Of a DNA stretch of 64,000 nt, positions 1-8,111 are shown piece after piece. The stretch is from contig NC_003552.1 in the NCBI RefSeq assembly GCF_000007345.1, positions 4,526,001-4,590,000 on the forward strand, in the 5' to 3' direction. The notes below the pieces were generated by a model. The model had not been told where the DNA came from. It saw only the letters and a program-made list of their open reading frames with translations, and searched no databases. Each line of letters opens with the position of its first letter. The first letter of the stretch is position 1. Position numbers and translations under genes: made by a program. The stretch comes from Methanosarcina acetivorans C2A. Lineage in GTDB: Archaea; Halobacteriota; Methanosarcinia; Methanosarcinales; Methanosarcinaceae.

Positions 1-126
1 GAATTCGGCTTTTGTGAGTTCACCTTCAAAGACACTGTTCTGAACCCAGTTCATATATTCCCTTAAAAAAGATCTCACTTTGTTTACCCGTTCTACTCCT
101 ACATCGTACACAATTACCACATACAT
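1..126 (-). CDS. cas2: Cas2, CRISPR adaptation endonuclease-like subunit (partial, 3' end outside window)
   Basis: The first 42 codons of a minus-strand gene are present and the rest lies beyond base 1. The N-terminus [20 protein letters not shown] is the typical Cas2 first beta-strand with the conserved Asp of the YDV motif, followed by the first helix. Cas2 forms the central dimer of the Cas1-Cas2 complex that inserts new spacers into CRISPR arrays. The ATG starts one base after the cas1 stop codon, so the two are surely co-transcribed and probably translationally coupled. No CRISPR array is visible on this side of the cassette; it may lie to the left of the window. Confidence 0.93.
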   Translation of the reverse strand, partial: MYVVIVYDVGVERVNKVRSFLREYMNWVQNSVFEGELTKAEF

Positions 127-127
127 T

Positions 128-1093
128 TTACCACCACATCACAAGAGGTTTATAATCTTCCACTCCAAGAACATGTTTTGAAATTTTGTACAGCTCCAGC
201 CGGATCAGGCTTTTATAAGATACATTCCTGTTCAGGCCTTTGTGTTTGATAGTGGTTTTGAGCTTTTCATCATACTCTTTGAGGAAGATCTTTTTTCCTT
301 TCTCGCTAAGTAGCATGTTTCCGATTTCTCCCCTGAAACAGCTATCATCCAGCATATTTTTGTTAATAAGTTTAAAAATTATCCTGTCTACCAGAATTGG
401 CTTGAAAATCTCACTCACGTCGAGAGATAAAGAAAACCTGCGTTCAAAAGGCTCATGCAGGTATGAAATTGTAGGATTGAGCTGAGTATTGTAAATCTCT
501 GAAAGGGTCGTGGAATAAACGAGAGAATTCCCAAAACTGATTAGCGTATTCATTTTATTTTCCGGCGGTCTTCTAGTGCGTTTTATTATCCTGTATTCCT
601 CAGGGAATATTTCATCGAGTGCATTGTAGTAGAGTTCCCTGATTTTCCCTTCCGTTCTCATCATTGAGGGTATTGTCTCTGCATCTTTCAGGCGGGAAAA
701 CTCAGTTTCTATTGAAGTTGCATAATCTCCAACTGCTTCCTGAACGTCCTCCCGGGTTCTTGCATAATACCTGAGGTTTTTCAGGATATTTCCACAGGCA
801 CCCTCAATAAATTTTCCAGCAAGGCACAACCGTCTTTCAGAATTGAGATAATTTTCAGCCTGCCGAATTACAAGATCTCCACTGACCAGGGTTTCCCGTG
901 GATACATCGAACCCTCATAGAACCCGTAGTAATTAAAAAAATGGATCGGAATTCCTTCTTTTGAAAGATAGGAGACGACTCCTGACGAGAAAGAAAGATT
1001 ACCATAAGCGAAAATAGAGTTTATTTTGTTTATTGGCAGGATCTTTCTGCTGTCTTTGTTTTCAAAATAGACTGTGTTTTCTTTTCTCTTCAA
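128..1093 (-). CDS. cas1: Cas1, CRISPR integrase
   Basis: Cas1 is the metal-dependent integrase that cuts and joins prespacer DNA at the CRISPR leader. The C-terminal helical domain carries the expected signatures, including [10 protein letters not shown], the [21 protein letters not shown] stretch with catalytic His and Asp, and a basic C-terminus. The coordinates use the first standard start, TTG, which gives 321 residues. The frame continues upstream, and the codons just before it read FYILQDGI, exactly the first strand seen in type I-B Cas1 proteins. A strong GGAGGT lies 6 bases before an ATC codon at 1127-1129. True translation therefore probably begins near 1129, which would make 333 residues and implies either a non-standard start or a mutated ATG. 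It sits 65 bases after cas4 and one base before cas2. Confidence 0.95.
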   Translation of the reverse strand: MKRKENTVYFENKDSRKILPINKINSIFAYGNLSFSSGVVSYLSKEGIPIHFFNYYGFYEGSMYPRETLVSGDLVIRQAENYLNSERRLCLAGKFIEGACGNILKNLRYYARTREDVQEAVGDYATSIETEFSRLKDAETIPSMMRTEGKIRELYYNALDEIFPEEYRIIKRTRRPPENKMNTLISFGNSLVYSTTLSEIYNTQLNPTISYLHEPFERRFSLSLDVSEIFKPILVDRIIFKLINKNMLDDSCFRGEIGNMLLSEKGKKIFLKEYDEKLKTTIKHKGLNRNVSYKSLIRLELYKISKHVLGVEDYKPLVMWW

Positions 1094-1194
1094 AATTCCA
1101 TCCTGTAAAATGTAAAAATCTTCGCGGATTCTTTTACCTCCTCTTACTTCTCAATAGTTTCATCACTTTGAAGCAATTCATGTCCGTTTTCATC

Positions 1195-1782
1195 TCATTC
1201 CCCACAAAAACAGAATTCCTGATAAGCACATCTTGAACAAATTTTCTTATGAGCTGGCACAGGCATTGAGCCAAGAACTATTTTTTTAATCTCCTCAATT
1301 TCTCTTTCAGTCGCGTCCTCATCTTCGGGATTCAATTCAACTTTTTCTATTTTATTAAGAAGAGGGTAATTTAAAACCCCCACGGCATCAAAATCTCTTT
1401 TCTTGAGGTAATAAAGGTAAAATAAAAGCTGAGCCCTATCGGCAGCATCCATTTTTTTGCTTTTCTTGATTTCGTGAATCTCAATTCTTTTCCCTGTTTT
1501 CACAAAATCGATGCTTATTCCATCAATGGTAATGTTTTTAGAATTCTTCTTATAACGATCTTCGTGCAGAATTTTTCCTAAAGCAACATTATCATCACCT
1601 TTCTCAAGAGTAATATTATGAGAAAATAGCCAGAGTTTTGTCTTGCATATGTGGTAATAGTTTACCTTAACTCCAGTAATACGAACAGAGTCAAGGAAAA
1701 CTTCTGCATGTATACTTGTTTCGGGACGATCTTCCAGATCATTTAAACCACAGTCGTTATCTTTACCAGCCTCATTATTCAC
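1195..1782 (-). CDS. cas4: Cas4, CRISPR-associated exonuclease
   Basis: Cas4 is a RecB-type nuclease with an iron-sulfur cluster that trims prespacers and helps select the PAM and orientation during adaptation. One cluster cysteine lies in the N-terminal YYHICKTKLW motif. The other three are in the C-terminal CSRCAYQEFC segment. The nuclease core has EIHEIKKSKKM for motif QxxxY/ExK chemistry and a following DRAQLLFYLYYL helix. At 195 residues it is normal in length. It begins 12 bases after the cas6 stop and belongs to the cas6-cas4-cas1-cas2 transcript. The N-terminal 25 residues (MNNEAGKDNDCG...) are poorly conserved in character, so a shorter start is possible. Confidence 0.93.
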   Translation of the reverse strand: MNNEAGKDNDCGLNDLEDRPETSIHAEVFLDSVRITGVKVNYYHICKTKLWLFSHNITLEKGDDNVALGKILHEDRYKKNSKNITIDGISIDFVKTGKRIEIHEIKKSKKMDAADRAQLLFYLYYLKKRDFDAVGVLNYPLLNKIEKVELNPEDEDATEREIEEIKKIVLGSMPVPAHKKICSRCAYQEFCFCGE

Positions 1783-1794
1783 TCCTGAGTCTCC

Positions 1795-2535
1795 TTACTT
1801 TGTGTTTACCTGCAATAGATCCAGACATCCGAACCCCATAGCGTTTTTTTCACCCAGCCCGGCATCATAAGCAAATTTAAGGAGCTCCGGGTTTGCAGAG
1901 ATAGAAAAATCCATCAAACTGCAGCGCCTATAATTGTTTTCGATTTTTACACGCTTGGGTTTGAAATTGGGGATATTTAGGATTTCAAAAAAGTCTTTCT
2001 CGATTTTTGATCCGTAAAATTCTTCATACCTGGCAACCAGATTTTTATGCAGGTTTTCATGGAATTTCGAGTCTTTAGGGTACAGATCGAATTCTACTAG
2101 TTTATCATTCTGCTTTCTCAGGGTTTTTAAGTAGATAGGCGAGAGAGTCCTGAAAGTACACATATCCGAAAAATGTACTGCAGGAAGAACTTCAATTCTT
2201 TCAATTATGAAACTGACTTTGTTTTCATTGTTCCCGAGAAAAAACTCCGGTTCAAGCAAAAGCCCTTCCGCAAAACTTCTTATGAACTCAGGATCAGGAG
2301 ATGATAGGAAAAAATGAGCCGTCTTGAAATTTAGCCCATTCTTTTCGGGGATTCTATCATCAAGAACGAGATTTGAAAAAGTATAGAACTTAAAACCTTG
2401 CTTGCTGTGAGTTTTAGCCGCAAGCTCTACATTTGAGGTGGCTAATTTAGAGTATAGCATGGAAGCAAGGCCATACTGATAATCATAATGAAGCGGATAG
2501 GGAGATATTTTTCGGATACTTACCCTGCATCTCAT
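1795..2535 (-). CDS. cas6: Cas6, CRISPR RNA endoribonuclease
   Basis: Cas6 cuts the precursor CRISPR transcript within each repeat. The 246-residue protein has the double ferredoxin-like (RAMP) layout. A conserved glycine-rich loop lies near the C-terminus (AGLGEKNAMGFGCLDL), and an early His (YPLHYDYQYGLAS) is a candidate catalytic residue. It is the first gene of the minus-strand cassette. A TATA box is centred 27 bases before the ATG, which suggests a leaderless or nearly leaderless message. No effector genes (cas3, cas5, cas7, cas8) lie to the right of it, so the crRNAs it makes must serve an effector encoded to the left or elsewhere in the genome. Confidence 0.92.
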   Translation of the reverse strand: MRCRVSIRKISPYPLHYDYQYGLASMLYSKLATSNVELAAKTHSKQGFKFYTFSNLVLDDRIPEKNGLNFKTAHFFLSSPDPEFIRSFAEGLLLEPEFFLGNNENKVSFIIERIEVLPAVHFSDMCTFRTLSPIYLKTLRKQNDKLVEFDLYPKDSKFHENLHKNLVARYEEFYGSKIEKDFFEILNIPNFKPKRVKIENNYRRCSLMDFSISANPELLKFAYDAGLGEKNAMGFGCLDLLQVNTK

Positions 2536-2557
2536 AAAGAACTATTGTGATATTTTG

Positions 2558-2566
2558 TATTTATAA
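2558..2566 (-). promoter_or_regulatory. Predicted TATA box of the cas6-cas4-cas1-cas2 transcript
   Basis: On the minus strand this reads TTATAAATA within GTTATAAATAC. Its centre lies about 27 bases upstream of the cas6 ATG at 2535, the spacing expected between an archaeal TATA box and the transcription start, so the transcript would start at or next to the ATG. Confidence 0.5.
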
Positions 2567-3007
2567 CAAACACAAATTGTGAGAAAAAGAAGAAAATTAG
2601 TAAGCTGTTTCCCTGACAAACTTACAAATCTTAACTCCCACCGTCCTTTACCCTAATTTCTCAAATGTTCACACCTTCACATTATGTCTCAATAAATAAA
2701 AATAGAAAGTTATCATCGCATTACGCTAGCCGGAGAAGCATAGAAGAAGTGAAGGAAGAGTAAATTTTCCCATCAAAACTTCCGAAATATCAAATCGTTA
2801 TCATTGATGGGTAAAAAGAAAAAAATACTTGTGAAGACATTGAGGTAATTGGCAGACAGACAAAGCTTGCATAATGGACCCGCCTGCAGACCAGACTGCA
2901 GGTAAAATATATGGGAAATGAGACAAAGAGAATATGGGGGAGAAGGAGTTTCAGGATGTAGTATGGGGGTACTGCATCGAAAAGACTCCCTGCTCCCTCT
3001 GATCTTT
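2567..3007. other. Intergenic spacer with a small hairpin and no convincing gene
   Basis: No reading frame here looks coding. A perfect 7-bp hairpin, CCTGCAG-accaga-CTGCAGG, lies at 2883-2902 and is followed by an A/T-rich tract, so it could be an old terminator. The stretch around 2735-2870 reads like a worn-out gene end in one plus frame, with stops interrupting it, but no family is recognisable. Confidence 0.35.
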
Positions 3008-3103
3008 CTCTGTAAATTAAAATCGTCTTTCCTCTATAAATTAAAATCGTCTTTCCTCTGTAAATTAAAATCGTCTTTCCTCTGTAAATTAAAATCGTCT
3101 TTT
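3008..3103. repeat. Tandem repeat, four 24-bp units
   Basis: Four consecutive, nearly identical 24-bp units contain TAAATTAAAATCGTCTTT. Single-base variation is seen in units one and four. There are no spacers between units, so this is a simple tandem array and not a CRISPR. It lies just beyond the 3' end of the AlkD-like gene. Confidence 0.85.
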
Positions 3104-3198
3104 CTCTAACCTTTAATCCTCAATTTTTTAATCTTCGATCCTCGTTTCGTTAATCCTCAGTCCTTGATTCTTTAGTCTTCAAGCCCGGGATTTCAGGC

Positions 3199-3918
3199 TT
3201 ACTTTTCCATAGCTTTGGCCCGGAGGTCTGCAGGGAACTTTTCGATTGCGTACCTGAGGGAGGTCCTGGGCATTTCTTTTTTGTTTTTCATGACGTAGTC
3301 GAAGACTTCCTGCAGGTGGGGTTTGCTGGCTTCTTTTAACATCCAGCCGTAGCCTTTCCGGACCATGTCGTCTTTGTCCGTGAGGAGGAGGTCTGAGATT
3401 TCGAAGATCTCGGGCAGGAAAAGGCCTTTTCTTGCAGGCAGGATGAGGGTTACGGCTGACGCCCGCCTGAACCAGCGGTTGTCCGATTGCGCCCAGAGTT
3501 TGAGGTTTTCAATGTAAGAGGGGAATTTTTCGATAAAAGAGCCAACCGTGTGGTTGCAGAGGGTGTCGCATTTCGCCCAGTTGTTGACGTAGTTCTCGAC
3601 CCAGTGCTCAAAAACGAAGAAATCGGCTTCGGTGTATTCGGCTCTTACCATGTATGCCCACTCAAAGGCGACAAAGGCTTCCTCGCAGTAGTCCGACTGC
3701 AGAAGGGGGTCCCCGAGGGCAAATATATTTTCCTTATCCGCCTGGCCTGCCGATTTCAGTTCCTTAAAATAGTCCTTTGTGATTTTTCTGACCGCAGCCG
3801 CCCTGACCCCGTGGCATTTCACTTCCTCTTTAAAAAAGCGGGAACAGCTGTTTTTCGCCTTTTCGTCAACGTTTTCTATTAAGTCTTTCCTGACCCTGGA
3901 TACGATATCGGTTTGCAC
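3199..3918 (-). CDS. DNA alkylation repair enzyme, AlkD-like HEAT-repeat protein
   Basis: This 239-residue, mostly helical protein belongs to the AlkD/DNA alkylation repair family, whose members excise alkylated bases using a curved stack of HEAT-like repeats. Family landmarks are the central NNWAKCDTLCNH segment with the Trp and Asp expected at the active site, the NRWFRRASAV Arg-rich helix, the DDMVRKGYGWMLKEAS repeat, and a C-terminal RTSLRYAIEKFP. The start codon is GTG at 3918. It is a single gene read toward the tandem repeat at 3.1 kb, divergent from the GNAT gene. Base-excision activity is inferred from the family; some members only bind DNA. Confidence 0.85.
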   Translation of the reverse strand: MQTDIVSRVRKDLIENVDEKAKNSCSRFFKEEVKCHGVRAAAVRKITKDYFKELKSAGQADKENIFALGDPLLQSDYCEEAFVAFEWAYMVRAEYTEADFFVFEHWVENYVNNWAKCDTLCNHTVGSFIEKFPSYIENLKLWAQSDNRWFRRASAVTLILPARKGLFLPEIFEISDLLLTDKDDMVRKGYGWMLKEASKPHLQEVFDYVMKNKKEMPRTSLRYAIEKFPADLRAKAMEK

Positions 3919-3974
3919 AGTTCTTTATTAAATCAAAGGTGTTCTTATAGTTTCTTTTTCAGAAGGAAAAATCA

Positions 3975-4016
3975 GGGAGGTATAAAGGAGGTATAAGAGA
4001 GGCATAAGGGAGGCGT
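3975..4016. repeat. Short imperfect tandem repeat, about four 10-bp units
   Basis: Consecutive units resemble GGAGGTATAA (also AGAGGCATAA and GGGAGGCGT). The unit combines a Shine-Dalgarno-like GGAGG with a TATAA, in the shared upstream region of two divergent genes. Whether it is regulatory is unknown. Confidence 0.55.
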
Positions 4017-4053
4017 CAAAAACATTTTTCATGAGGGAAGCTTATTTTCCATC

Positions 4054-4548
4054 ATGCCTCATGTAAAGATTCGCCCTCAGGAACTTTCAGATGCCAAACG
4101 TTTTTTTGAAATCTTCACACAAACGGACTTTGAATACATAGAAGTCCCGGTAGAAACCCTTGAGGACGAAAAACGCTTCCTGAATCTGAACGAGGTAAAA
4201 AGAAAAACCAATTTTGAACACAACTATTCGATTTTTTTTGACGGGAAACTCGTAGGAGCCTGCGGGATCAGGATCGACCAGCACAGGCCGTGGGTAGGGG
4301 AAATCGGATATCTCGTAGATAAGGATTACTGCGGGCAGGGAATCGCAACCGAAGCCGTAAGGCAGCTTGAGAAAATCGGTTTTGACGAACTGAAATTGCA
4401 GAGGATTGCCATCCTGATGGATATTCGAAATCTGGCGAGCGAGCAGGTTGCCCTCAAGTGCGGGTACGAAAAAGAAGGCGTGGCAAAAAAAATCCACAGG
4501 ATAGGAAAAGGGTACTACGACTGTTTCGTATACGCGAAAACCAGGTAA
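4054..4548 (+). CDS. GNAT-family N-acetyltransferase (RimJ/RimL type)
   Basis: The 164-residue protein has the whole GNAT fold of the RimJ/RimL-like subgroup, which transfers acetyl from acetyl-CoA to amino groups of proteins or small molecules. Visible motifs are the N-terminal IRPQELSDAKRFFEI, the beta4 strand HRPWVGEIGYLVDKDYCGQG, and motif A with the acetyl-CoA pyrophosphate loop CGQGIATEAVRQL. RIAILMDIRNLASEQVALKCGYEKEG forms the acceptor-side end. The start is ATG 4054 with no strong Shine-Dalgarno nearby. The substrate cannot be told from sequence. Confidence 0.88.
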   Translation: MPHVKIRPQELSDAKRFFEIFTQTDFEYIEVPVETLEDEKRFLNLNEVKRKTNFEHNYSIFFDGKLVGACGIRIDQHRPWVGEIGYLVDKDYCGQGIATEAVRQLEKIGFDELKLQRIAILMDIRNLASEQVALKCGYEKEGVAKKIHRIGKGYYDCFVYAKTR

Positions 4549-4586
4549 AATACCATAACAGGCAAGCTCCCGGAACCGGGCAGATC

Positions 4587-4637
4587 CCAAAACAGACAAA
4601 ATACCAAAACAGGCAAAATGCCAAAACAGACAAAATA
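4587..4637. repeat. Tandem repeat, three 17-bp units
   Basis: Three 17-bp units of the form CCAAAACAGRCAAAATR follow each other exactly. They lie shortly after the GNAT stop codon. Confidence 0.85.
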
Positions 4638-4670
4638 CTGTTCCCAAGCAAGCAGCAGATAGCGGCGAGG

Positions 4671-4721
4671 CAGAAGCAGAAGCAGAGCAGAAGCAGAGCA
4701 GAGCAGAAGCAGGGCAGAAGC
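4671..4721. repeat. Low-complexity GCAGAA/GCAGAG tract
   Basis: A purine-rich run of short GCAGAAGCAGAGCAG-like units. Long frames through it on both strands are by-products of the simple sequence and are not genes. Confidence 0.6.
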
Positions 4722-4800
4722 AAAATTGGAACCTTAATCAACAGGCGAGAAAAATAAAAACTGAGGAAACAAAGCCCGGATAAGGGGGATCTGTAGAAAC

Positions 4801-5157
4801 TCAGACCAGCCCCAGAGTCTCTACAAGGCTTATTCCGTACCAGACTACCATAAGGTTATTTGCGGTTACAAGGATGCCCACGGATTCTATGACGTGTTTT
4901 GTGAGAGTCCAGCGTTCCTTTGAAGTTTTTATCGCCGGAGCTACGTAAAAGAGCAAAAGGATGAATGCAATTTTTATAAGCAGTAGATGATAAATTCCAT
5001 ACTTTTCAAGGATCATGGCAGGAACAGGGTTATATTCTGTGCCGAAAGGCAGTGCGTAAAACGTAGAAGCCCAGTCCCCTATCACATAGAAAAGGATGAT
5101 AAAGCGGATATCGTACAGATAAGACCTGAACGAACTCCAAGCATAGCCTACTTCCAA
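4801..5157 (-). CDS. Small archaeal membrane protein (DUF5658-like)
   Basis: The 118-residue protein has about three predicted membrane helices: FIILFYVIGDWASTFYAL, YHLLLIKIAFILLLFYVA and VGILVTANNLMVVWYGISL. The pattern GDWASTFYALPFGTEYNPVP matches the conserved Asp-containing first helix of DUF5658-type proteins (GDW-T-AL-G-E-NP). No biochemical function is known for them. The larger DUF63 protein at 18.7 kb has a similar D-ASTYIGIEKLG helix. The gene stands alone on the minus strand. Confidence 0.65.
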   Translation of the reverse strand: MEVGYAWSSFRSYLYDIRFIILFYVIGDWASTFYALPFGTEYNPVPAMILEKYGIYHLLLIKIAFILLLFYVAPAIKTSKERWTLTKHVIESVGILVTANNLMVVWYGISLVETLGLV

Positions 5158-5724
5158 GAAAACCCCCCTCTTATTACTTCTTTGTTTTTAATTAAAAGCG
5201 ACTTTATTTTGTGAGATTATATAAGCGTAAGAAACTAAGGTAGAGGTTCACAAATTTTAGTAAGGAGCCCACAACTGGTTTTAATAATATTTAAGGTGTT
5301 TATGAGCTCCTGAATACGAAATAAAGATTTAAACGAGCTTGAATAAGATTGAAAACAATAAAATATATATTTAACAGGATTTTTTCAGGAATAAAATAAA
5401 AAAAGAGATATTACGGGCTCCTGAAGTTGGTTTTGAGCATAGATAGAAGAGTATTTCTAACATATACCCGATGTACTCAATATGTAAAGTTTATGAATAT
5501 TTTTAGCCCTGTTTTTAATAAAGTGAGGAAGTATTCTGTAAGTATGGAAAAGATTTAAAAAGGAGAATTTCAACTAAGAGGAAAACTCCGACAACAGATA
5601 ATTTCATCAAAGGCGATCACAGCAAAAAGGAACCAGCAAAAGAAGTCCGGTGGAATCCCGAAGTGAGAGCCTTGCTGGAGACTATGAATTAACTAATGAC
5701 TGAAAGTCGGACTCAAACTAAAAG
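5158..5724. other. Intergenic spacer before the ABC ATPase
   Basis: AT-rich, no supported gene. A short frame encoding about 45 residues ending at 5691 (...EVRWNPEVRALLETMN) is open but has no plausible start codon and is preceded by a different short frame, so it may be a decayed gene end. The plus-strand A/T-rich tract around 5340-5400 could hold a promoter, but none is clear. Confidence 0.3.
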
Positions 5725-6552
5725 ATGATGCTAATGGCTGAACAATTCGAAAAACCGGAGATTGAGAACTCGTCTTCTCTTCTGGAAATGAAAAATGTTA
5801 CGGTGGTTAGGGGCGGGAAAAAGATCCTTGACTCCGTATCACTCTCCATCAATCCCGGAGAACACGTTGCAATTATCGGGCCCAACGGCTCCGGCAAGTC
5901 CTCCCTCATCAAAACCTTAACAAAAGAGTACCATCCTCTTGCAGCGGCCGACGGGCTCGTACTGAAAATAATGGGGAAGGAGACCTGGAACGTCTTTGAG
6001 CTCAGGAAGCTTCTCGGGATAGTCTCTGGAGAACTCCAGCAGACCTGCTGCCGCCGGATCGGGGTCCTGGATGTGGTGCTCTCCGGGTTTTTCAGCAGCA
6101 TAGGCATATATTACAACCACGAAGTGACCCCGGAAATGGAAGCGAGAGCAGAAGAGGTTCTGGACTTCCTTGAGATTTCTCACCTCGAAGAGCGGCCGAT
6201 GTGCGAGCTTTCCACAGGAGAAGCAAGAAGAGTGCTGATAGGGAGGGCTCTTGTGCACGACCCGCAGGCGCTCTTTTTAGACGAACCCGCAAACAGCCTT
6301 GACTTAAAAGCCCTTCACGGCTTCCGCGAAAGCGTCCGGAAAATTGCGCTCTCAGGCAAAAGTGTGATTCTTGTCACCCACAACCTGCAGGACGTTATAC
6401 CCGAAATCAGCCGTGTGGTCCTCATAAAGGAAGGGAAAATCTTCAGGGACGGGAAGAAAGAAGAGATCCTGACAGACGCAAACCTCTCGGAACTTTTCTC
6501 CCTCCCGGTAAAAGTCCTGGAAAAAGAAGGTTACTACCAGGCCTGGAGTTGA
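5725..6552 (+). CDS. ABC transporter ATP-binding protein (ModF/YlmA-like), no permease nearby
   Basis: A single complete ABC ATPase domain fills the 275 residues: Walker A GPNGSGKSS near residue 54, Q-loop GIVSGELQQ, signature LSTGEARRVLIGRAL, Walker B ALFLDEP, D-loop NSLDLKALH and switch His in LVTHN. The signature has T and E where LSGGQ is usual, a trait of the ModF/YlmA-like soluble ABC group. An unusual QQTCCRRIG precedes the helical domain. Neighbours are DUF1638 genes, with no permease or binding protein, so transport cannot be assumed. It may act as a soluble regulator or pair with a distant permease. The start could be ATG 5725, 5728 or 5734; none has a clear Shine-Dalgarno. Confidence 0.88.
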   Translation: MMLMAEQFEKPEIENSSSLLEMKNVTVVRGGKKILDSVSLSINPGEHVAIIGPNGSGKSSLIKTLTKEYHPLAAADGLVLKIMGKETWNVFELRKLLGIVSGELQQTCCRRIGVLDVVLSGFFSSIGIYYNHEVTPEMEARAEEVLDFLEISHLEERPMCELSTGEARRVLIGRALVHDPQALFLDEPANSLDLKALHGFRESVRKIALSGKSVILVTHNLQDVIPEISRVVLIKEGKIFRDGKKEEILTDANLSELFSLPVKVLEKEGYYQAWS

Positions 6553-6712
6553 AAAAAGCATATCCCGGACCCAGCCCTGAAAATCCTCCCCTTTCAGAGC
6601 TAACCGGGACGGAGGAAATAGACTCAAAATTAAAAAACCCTTGTTTTCCGCTAAGAGTTATTAGCTCTCCTGATAAGGATATTCTTTAATAGTCCCGGGA
6701 AAAGTTTATATT

Positions 6713-7507
6713 ATGACAGTGATGGGCATAATCGGCTGCAGGATCTTCGAAGATGAAATTGTCCATGTGCTTACAAACGACCCTGAAGCGGAAAAGATTT
6801 ACATCATAAAAAATGAAGAAAATATAGGGCTCCTGCACAAACTTAAATCCCAGGGGCTTGATCCGGTAGTCCTTCCATTTTATGAATTAAGAACCCACCT
6901 GAAGCAAAGGGACGAGTTCAGCGTCATTGTCCAGCTTCAGGAGATAGGACTCCATACGGACCCTTCCAGGCTCAAAAGCAGAACATATACAAACCTGAAC
7001 CTGATGTCCAGGTTTGCAGACGGGATCCTCCTTTTTTATGGGCTTTGCGGACATGCTTTATCCCGGATGCAGAAAGATTGTTCATTTTTCAGGTGTTCCC
7101 TGAAGCTACTTCAGGACAGGAGCGAAGGCGAACCGTCTCAGCCCCTTGAAGACTGTATTGCAGCAGCCCTCGGAGGCACCTCCCGCTACCGGGAAACCCT
7201 GAAAAAACACAGTGATACCTTTTTCTTAACCCCCATGTGGGCCGTAAACTGGGAAAAAGCTTTCAGGTTGGGAGATAAATCGATCCCGAGTTTTGAATTC
7301 ACCCCTGAAAACATGAGAGAACTCGGATATCGAAAAGTTGCAAAGATTGACACAGGGCTCTCCTATGAACCTGATTTTGAGAAAAAAATTGAAGAATTTG
7401 CACTTAAGTTCGGGTTCGAGGTCATAGAACTTGAAGGCAGTACTGAAATAGCTCAAAAGTCGTACAGGCTAATGAAAAAAATGCTTCTCAATCCGCTCAG
7501 AGCCTGA
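6713..7507 (+). CDS. DUF1638 family protein, paralogue 1
   Basis: This 264-residue protein belongs to DUF1638, common in methanogens and in some anaerobes near methyltransferase and corrinoid genes, but with no proven function. Hallmarks shared with the gene at 8112 are GCRIFEDEI at the N-terminus, LLFYGLCG at the centre, an EDCIAAALGG segment and FLTPMWAVNW. The cysteines of IIGC, GLCG and EDC recur in both copies and look like possible metal or corrinoid ligands; that is inference. It follows the ABC ATPase by 160 bases on the same strand. The start is ATG 6713. Confidence 0.82.
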   Translation: MTVMGIIGCRIFEDEIVHVLTNDPEAEKIYIIKNEENIGLLHKLKSQGLDPVVLPFYELRTHLKQRDEFSVIVQLQEIGLHTDPSRLKSRTYTNLNLMSRFADGILLFYGLCGHALSRMQKDCSFFRCSLKLLQDRSEGEPSQPLEDCIAAALGGTSRYRETLKKHSDTFFLTPMWAVNWEKAFRLGDKSIPSFEFTPENMRELGYRKVAKIDTGLSYEPDFEKKIEEFALKFGFEVIELEGSTEIAQKSYRLMKKMLLNPLRA

Positions 7508-7563
7508 AAAGGTTCTATCCAAAAAGAACCTTAAAAACTTCACTACTTGCGGACTGGCTCTAA

Positions 7564-7785
7564 ATTAGATTGTATCAAAATGGAATTGATTCAAAATTAG
7601 ATTGGATAAAAATTAGATTGGGTCAAATGGGATTGGATAAAAATTAGATTGGGTCAAATGGGATTGGGTCAAAATAAGATTGGGTCGAAATAAGATTGGG
7701 TCAAAATAAGATTGGGTCAAAATAAGATTGGATCAAAATAAAATTGGGTCAAATGGGATTGGATAAAAATGGGACTGGATAAAAA
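7564..7785. repeat. Imperfect tandem array, about thirteen 16-17-bp units
   Basis: Units resemble AAGATTGGGTCAAAAT, with variants such as ATTAGATTGGATAAAA. They run without spacers between the two DUF1638 genes. The most regular part is 7676-7745. There is no coding potential. Confidence 0.8.
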
Positions 7786-8111
7786 ACGATTAGCTTTTTT
7801 GAAATTACCATAAAGAACCTGAAAAATTGTCTTGATGGCATTAGGTCAAGTTATTGAAATGTACCAGATGATTGATCAGTGCATTATTTTAACGCTCAGA
7901 TATATATGGATACACGTAAAATAATAACTGAATATATTTAAATGCCGGCAAATTAAGTTGAATCTTTTTAGGCTTTTTAAAAAATCTGATTTTTAAAGCA
8001 TATTATTTTTAAAAACATTCTTCCGGAGATTACATGGAATCCCTCAGGAGCTGCCCGGTCAGCTTTTCAAAATATGGGAAATAAAGATTTGTACATGCCA
8101 GAGGAGTCTAC

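Noticed and set aside
3008-3103. Possible CRISPR array close to the cas genes
   Set aside because: The 24-bp units are directly joined with no unique spacers, and the array is only about 100 bases. It is a simple tandem repeat.
4458-4757. Long plus and minus frames across the end of the GNAT gene and the following repeats
   Set aside because: The frames overlap the GNAT gene and two simple repeats. The translations are repetitive (KQTKYQN, CFCLA) and not protein-like.
5548-5691. Small open frame ending EVRWNPEVRALLETMN before the ABC ATPase
   Set aside because: No usable start codon in frame; it could be a decayed gene but cannot be supported.
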